Of a stretch of 64,000 nucleotides of DNA, positions 61,277-64,000 are shown piece by piece (position 1 is the stretch's first letter; every line of letters begins with the position of its first letter). This stretch comes from an uncultured Bacteroidota bacterium (GTDB taxonomy: Bacteria > Bacteroidota > Bacteroidia > Flavobacteriales > Flavobacteriaceae). The notes under the pieces were generated by a model that was not told the DNA's origin, did not search any database, and saw only the letters and a program-made list of their open reading frames with translations. The position numbers were made by a program, and so were the translations under genes. The stretch lies in contig CABXRG010000003.1 of assembly GCA_902514615.1 (NCBI GenBank), positions 1 through 64,000 on the forward strand. The letters run 5' to 3'.

Positions 61277-62487
61277 TTAAAATAATTTCCAAACTTGGAC
61301 CAGGTTTGCTTTTTGCAGGAGCTGCTATTGGAGTATCTCATCTAGTTCAATCTACAAGAGCAGGAGCAGACTTTGGTTGGGGTTTAATTTGGGCTTTAAT
61401 ACTTGTTAATATTTTTAAATATCCTTTTTTTCAGTATGGACCTAGATATGCTATGGCTACTGGTGAAAGTTTACTTGATGGATATCATAAAATTGGAAAA
61501 ATATTTTTAATCACTTATTTCATTTTAAATTTAGCAACAATGTTTACTATTCAGACAGCTGTAACAATTGTAACAGCTGGGCTAGCTTCCAGTCTTTTTG
61601 GTATAACTGATAATATGGTTGTTTGGAGTCTCATAATTACTATTATTTGCTACATTATTTTACTATTAGGTAAATACAAAGTTTTAGATAAAATGATTAA
61701 GGTCATAATCCTAATTTTAGCAATAAGTACAATATTTTCAACTGGAGTTGCATCAATAAACTCTGAAGAGATTTTCAGCTTTAAGCAAGTATTTCCTTCA
61801 GGTAGTGGTTTAGTTTTCCTAGTAGCATTTATGGGTTGGATGCCTGCTCCACTTGATATCTCAATATGGCATTCTATTTGGACTCTTGAGAAAAAAAAGA
61901 ATCAAAAAATATCACCAAAAGAAAGTTTGTTTGATTTCAATATAGGGTATTTTGCAACTGTTATTTTAGGTATTTGTTTTGTTAGTTTAGGAGCATTTGT
62001 AATGTATAATTCTGGTTTAAGTTTTTCAAATAGCGGTAGTGTTTTTGCTAACCAACTTATTGAATTATATACATCTAACTTGGGTGATAGTTTCTATTTA
62101 ATAATTTCAATTTGTGCATTTACTACAATGTTAAGCACAACTATTACATGCTTAGACGCATCTCCAAGAACAATGTCAAGAGCTACACAATTATTAACAA
62201 AAAATAATAATAGGAATTATTATTTTCAGTGGATATCAGCATTAGCAGTAGGAACAATGTTAATATTTTATTTTTTACTTTCTGAAATGGGAACTTTAGT
62301 TGAAATAGCTACTATATTATCTTTTATAACTGCACCTTTTTATGCAATTTTAAACTATAAATTGATAATGAGTGAAAATATGCCTGAAATCCACAAACCA
62401 TCCAAATCACTTAGAATTCTAAGTATTATTGGCATATTATTCCTAAGTATTTTTGCCATTGGGTATATTTTGACCAGGTTTATTTAG
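61273..62487 (+). CDS. Nramp-related divalent metal transporter
   Basis: A 404-residue membrane protein with about eleven helices of the APC/Nramp fold. The start LGPGLLFAGAAIGVSHLVQS corresponds to Nramp helix 1, where the metal-binding DPGN is replaced by GVSH. Helix 6 reads MGWMPAPLDISIWHS instead of the usual MPHN-type motif. Altered sites of this kind occur in Nramp-related transporters, some of which carry Mg2+; the ion here is not predictable. Coupling to the NqrM-like gene may hint at iron, but that is inference. Confidence 0.82.
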   Translation: MIKIISKLGPGLLFAGAAIGVSHLVQSTRAGADFGWGLIWALILVNIFKYPFFQYGPRYAMATGESLLDGYHKIGKIFLITYFILNLATMFTIQTAVTIVTAGLASSLFGITDNMVVWSLIITIICYIILLLGKYKVLDKMIKVIILILAISTIFSTGVASINSEEIFSFKQVFPSGSGLVFLVAFMGWMPAPLDISIWHSIWTLEKKKNQKISPKESLFDFNIGYFATVILGICFVSLGAFVMYNSGLSFSNSGSVFANQLIELYTSNLGDSFYLIISICAFTTMLSTTITCLDASPRTMSRATQLLTKNNNRNYYFQWISALAVGTMLIFYFLLSEMGTLVEIATILSFITAPFYAILNYKLIMSENMPEIHKPSKSLRILSIIGILFLSIFAIGYILTRFI

Positions 62488-62499
62488 TTTGTATCTTTG
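62468..62499 (+). promoter_or_regulatory. Promoter of lipA
   Basis: TTTTG (62468-62472), a 19-base spacer and TATCTTTG (62492-62499), a full consensus match. The -33 element lies inside the end of the transporter gene. The lipA ATG is 7 bases after the box, so a leaderless or nearly leaderless mRNA is predicted. Confidence 0.7.
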
Positions 62500-62505
62500 C
62501 TCAAT

Positions 62506-63423
62506 ATGTCTGAGACAAAAACAGTTAATCAGGGTTGGGTAAAACTCAATAACACCAAAAAAGAGTCTAATTCTAAAATTAGAACTAAAAAACCAGACTG
62601 GATAAGAGTGAAACTTCCCATAGGGAAAAAATATACTCAACTTAGATCAACAGTTGAAAAAAATAATCTTCATACTATATGTGTTTCTGGTAACTGTCCT
62701 AATATGGGAGAATGTTGGACTGAGGGAACAGCTACTTTTATGATTCTTGGGAATATTTGTACTAGATCATGTGGTTTTTGTAATGTTCAGACTGGAAGTC
62801 CATTACCTGCTGATAAATTAGAACCATTTAAAGTAGCAAGGTCAATAAATATTATGGGAGTAAAACACGCAGTTTTAACTTCAGTTGATAGAGATGATTT
62901 GAAAGATGGAGGGTCCATTATCTGGGCTGAAACTGTTAATGCTGTTAGAGATTTAAATCCTAAGACTACAATTGAGACTTTAATACCAGATTTTAAAGGT
63001 GAATCAGGAAATATAGATAGAATTATAGAAGTTAATCCTGAAGTAGTTTCTCATAATCTTGAAACTGTTAGAAGATTAACTCGTGAAGTTAGAATTCAAG
63101 CTAAATATGATAGAAGTTTGGAAGTATTAAAATATTTAAAGGATAATGGAATTAATAGAACAAAATCTGGAATAATGCTTGGTCTTGGCGAGACAAAAGA
63201 AGAAGTGATAGAAACTATGAAAGATCTTCGTAATGTTGGAGTTGACATTGTAACATTAGGTCAATATCTTCAACCATCAAAGAAACATTTACCTGTTAAA
63301 AATTTTGTAACTCCTGATGAGTTTAAAGAATATGAGACAATTGCTAAGAAAATGGGATTCAGACATGTTGAGAGTGGACCCTTAGTTAGATCTTCTTATA
63401 AAGCTCATAAACATATTCATTAA
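62506..63423 (+). CDS. lipA: Lipoyl synthase
   Basis: A 305-residue radical SAM enzyme inserting two sulfurs into octanoyl chains on carrier proteins such as pyruvate dehydrogenase E2. The auxiliary cluster cysteines lie in [13 protein letters not shown]. The radical SAM cluster is CTRSCGFC in [21 protein letters not shown] and [12 protein letters not shown] are conserved, with the C-terminal Ser in [10 protein letters not shown]. The ATG at 62506 is used; a TTG three codons earlier overlaps the promoter box. It shares TTAA with the stop of convergent lpxK. Confidence 0.96.
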   Translation: MSETKTVNQGWVKLNNTKKESNSKIRTKKPDWIRVKLPIGKKYTQLRSTVEKNNLHTICVSGNCPNMGECWTEGTATFMILGNICTRSCGFCNVQTGSPLPADKLEPFKVARSINIMGVKHAVLTSVDRDDLKDGGSIIWAETVNAVRDLNPKTTIETLIPDFKGESGNIDRIIEVNPEVVSHNLETVRRLTREVRIQAKYDRSLEVLKYLKDNGINRTKSGIMLGLGETKEEVIETMKDLRNVGVDIVTLGQYLQPSKKHLPVKNFVTPDEFKEYETIAKKMGFRHVESGPLVRSSYKAHKHIH

Positions 63424-64000
63424 TCTTTATTAATGTATTCTTCTAAACACCTATCAAAATTATTTTCATTTATATCATTCGGGAATTTTAGCCCTACCTC
63501 TATGTAATATATATCTCTATTATTAATTTTAGGTTTAAGTCTACCGAAGTCTTTTTCAGTAGTTAGAATTTTTTTATTGGCAGATATTTCAGTTATTTTA
63601 TCAACAGATGATTTGTTAAAATTATAATGATCAGAATATTTAAGATGTTTAAATTTTAATCCTTTAAATTTTAAAAAATTCACAAGATAGGATGAGTCTG
63701 CTATTCCCGTAACCAAAATAAAATTTTCTTCATTCAAAATTTCAATATCAATTTCTTCAGATTCTGATTTAATTTTTTGCAAATAAGTTAAGGAACTAAA
63801 AAATACTTTTTGATTTTCAATAGGGTTTAATGATTCCATAAATGAATCTTTATCTTTTCTAGATAAATTATCAGGACATTTTGTAACTACAATAAAGTCA
63901 GCTCTTTTAGCAGATTTTTTATCTTCTCTTAAATTTCCTATTGGAAGAATTTCATCCTTATAAAATGGGAATTGAAAAGTTGTAGTTAATATCATTAAAC
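63420..64000 (-). CDS. lpxK: Tetraacyldisaccharide 4'-kinase, 3' part (runs off the window)
   Basis: The last 193 or so residues of LpxK, which phosphorylates lipid A disaccharide at the 4' position. [32 protein letters not shown] is the conserved middle of the family, followed by [12 protein letters not shown]-like sequence [29 protein letters not shown] and [13 protein letters not shown] near the end. The reading frame stays open to the right edge, so the P-loop N-terminal half lies outside the window. It fits with waaA in showing an LPS pathway. Confidence 0.9.
   Translation of the reverse strand, partial: LMILTTTFQFPFYKDEILPIGNLREDKKSAKRADFIVVTKCPDNLSRKDKDSFMESLNPIENQKVFFSSLTYLQKIKSESEEIDIEILNEENFILVTGIADSSYLVNFLKFKGLKFKHLKYSDHYNFNKSSVDKITEISANKKILTTEKDFGRLKPKINNRDIYYIEVGLKFPNDINENNFDRCLEEYINKD

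Noticed and set aside
1-64000. Search for insertion sequences, prophage genes, CRISPR repeats, integrases and regions of foreign base composition
   Set aside because: No transposase, integrase, phage structural gene, regularly spaced repeat or abrupt change in codon use was seen; the window reads as core chromosome.

Overview
This window is a compact, low-G+C chromosomal stretch from a bacterium of the phylum Bacteroidota, most likely a free-living marine Flavobacteriia-type lineage with a streamlined genome. The support is: a complete Na+-translocating NADH:quinone reductase operon (nqrA-F) plus a K+-dependent-type membrane pyrophosphatase; typical flavobacterial gene clusters (rsfS-ftsH-LUD-cdsA-psd, PASTA-rluD next to ddl-coaD, a DAHP synthase with a C-terminal chorismate mutase domain, carboxypeptidase-regulatory-like surface proteins); and the Bacteroidota promoter signature (TTG or TTTG, about 18-22 bases, then TAnnTTTG) upstream of many genes. 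Shine-Dalgarno sequences are essentially absent. No mobile elements, phage genes or CRISPR arrays were seen, and no gene-free stretch exceeds about 190 bases.

Layout. 1-7.3 kb: end of an unidentified gene with an intrinsic terminator, a thioredoxin-like protein, threonine/serine dehydratase, tRNA-Val, an S9 peptidase lipoprotein, flavin reductase, O-methyltransferase, a TatA-like protein and two paralogous surface proteins. 7.3-12.4 kb: yaaA, rluD and a PASTA protein, divergent from ddl-coaD; then a Nudix hydrolase divergent from pyrE. 12.4-25.2 kb: birA, rsfS, ftsH, a LUD protein, cdsA, psd, valS, an aminotransferase, murB, dtd, rsgA and a frameshifted gpmI. 25.2-34.1 kb: a lipoprotein, map, a methyltransferase, apbE and nqrFEDCBA. 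34.2-41.3 kb: pruA, then a minus-strand aromatic amino acid operon (pheA-tyrA-DAHP synthase/chorismate mutase-aminotransferase-rsmG-peptidylprolyl isomerase). 41.3-45.3 kb: a methionine operon (metK-metY-metX-osmC). 45.4-64 kb: a nucleoside kinase, hppA, pdhB, a bifunctional nuclease-thyA-folA-fabD operon, hydrolases, a DegT aminotransferase, waaA, an alkaline phosphatase, a D-aminoacylase-like lipoprotein, tRNA-Leu, an M20 peptidase, ruvC, a TonB-C-like lipoprotein, an NqrM-like small protein, an Nramp-related transporter, lipA and the 3' part of lpxK.

The two most interesting signals are RNA regulators. Upstream of pheA, a complete classical attenuator can be read: a perfect promoter, a 20-codon leader peptide with nine Phe/Tyr codons (core FNFYYNYYFFF), an antiterminator arm overlapping its last codons, and an intrinsic terminator ending two bases before the pheA start codon. 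Upstream of metK, a perfect promoter is followed at once by an RNA matching the SAM-II riboswitch core (GATTT...ATTGCA...GCTAAA with P1 and a pseudoknot). Together they suggest that both amino acid operons are controlled at the RNA level.

Other points. For several genes the start codon lies only 5-9 bases after the -7 box, predicting leaderless mRNAs. gpmI is split by one extra A in an A7 run. A cysteine-rich membrane protein resembling the Nqr maturation factor NqrM overlaps an Nramp-related transporter gene. Four convergent gene pairs share a single TTAA as both stop codons. Functional names come from reading motifs by eye; no database search was possible.
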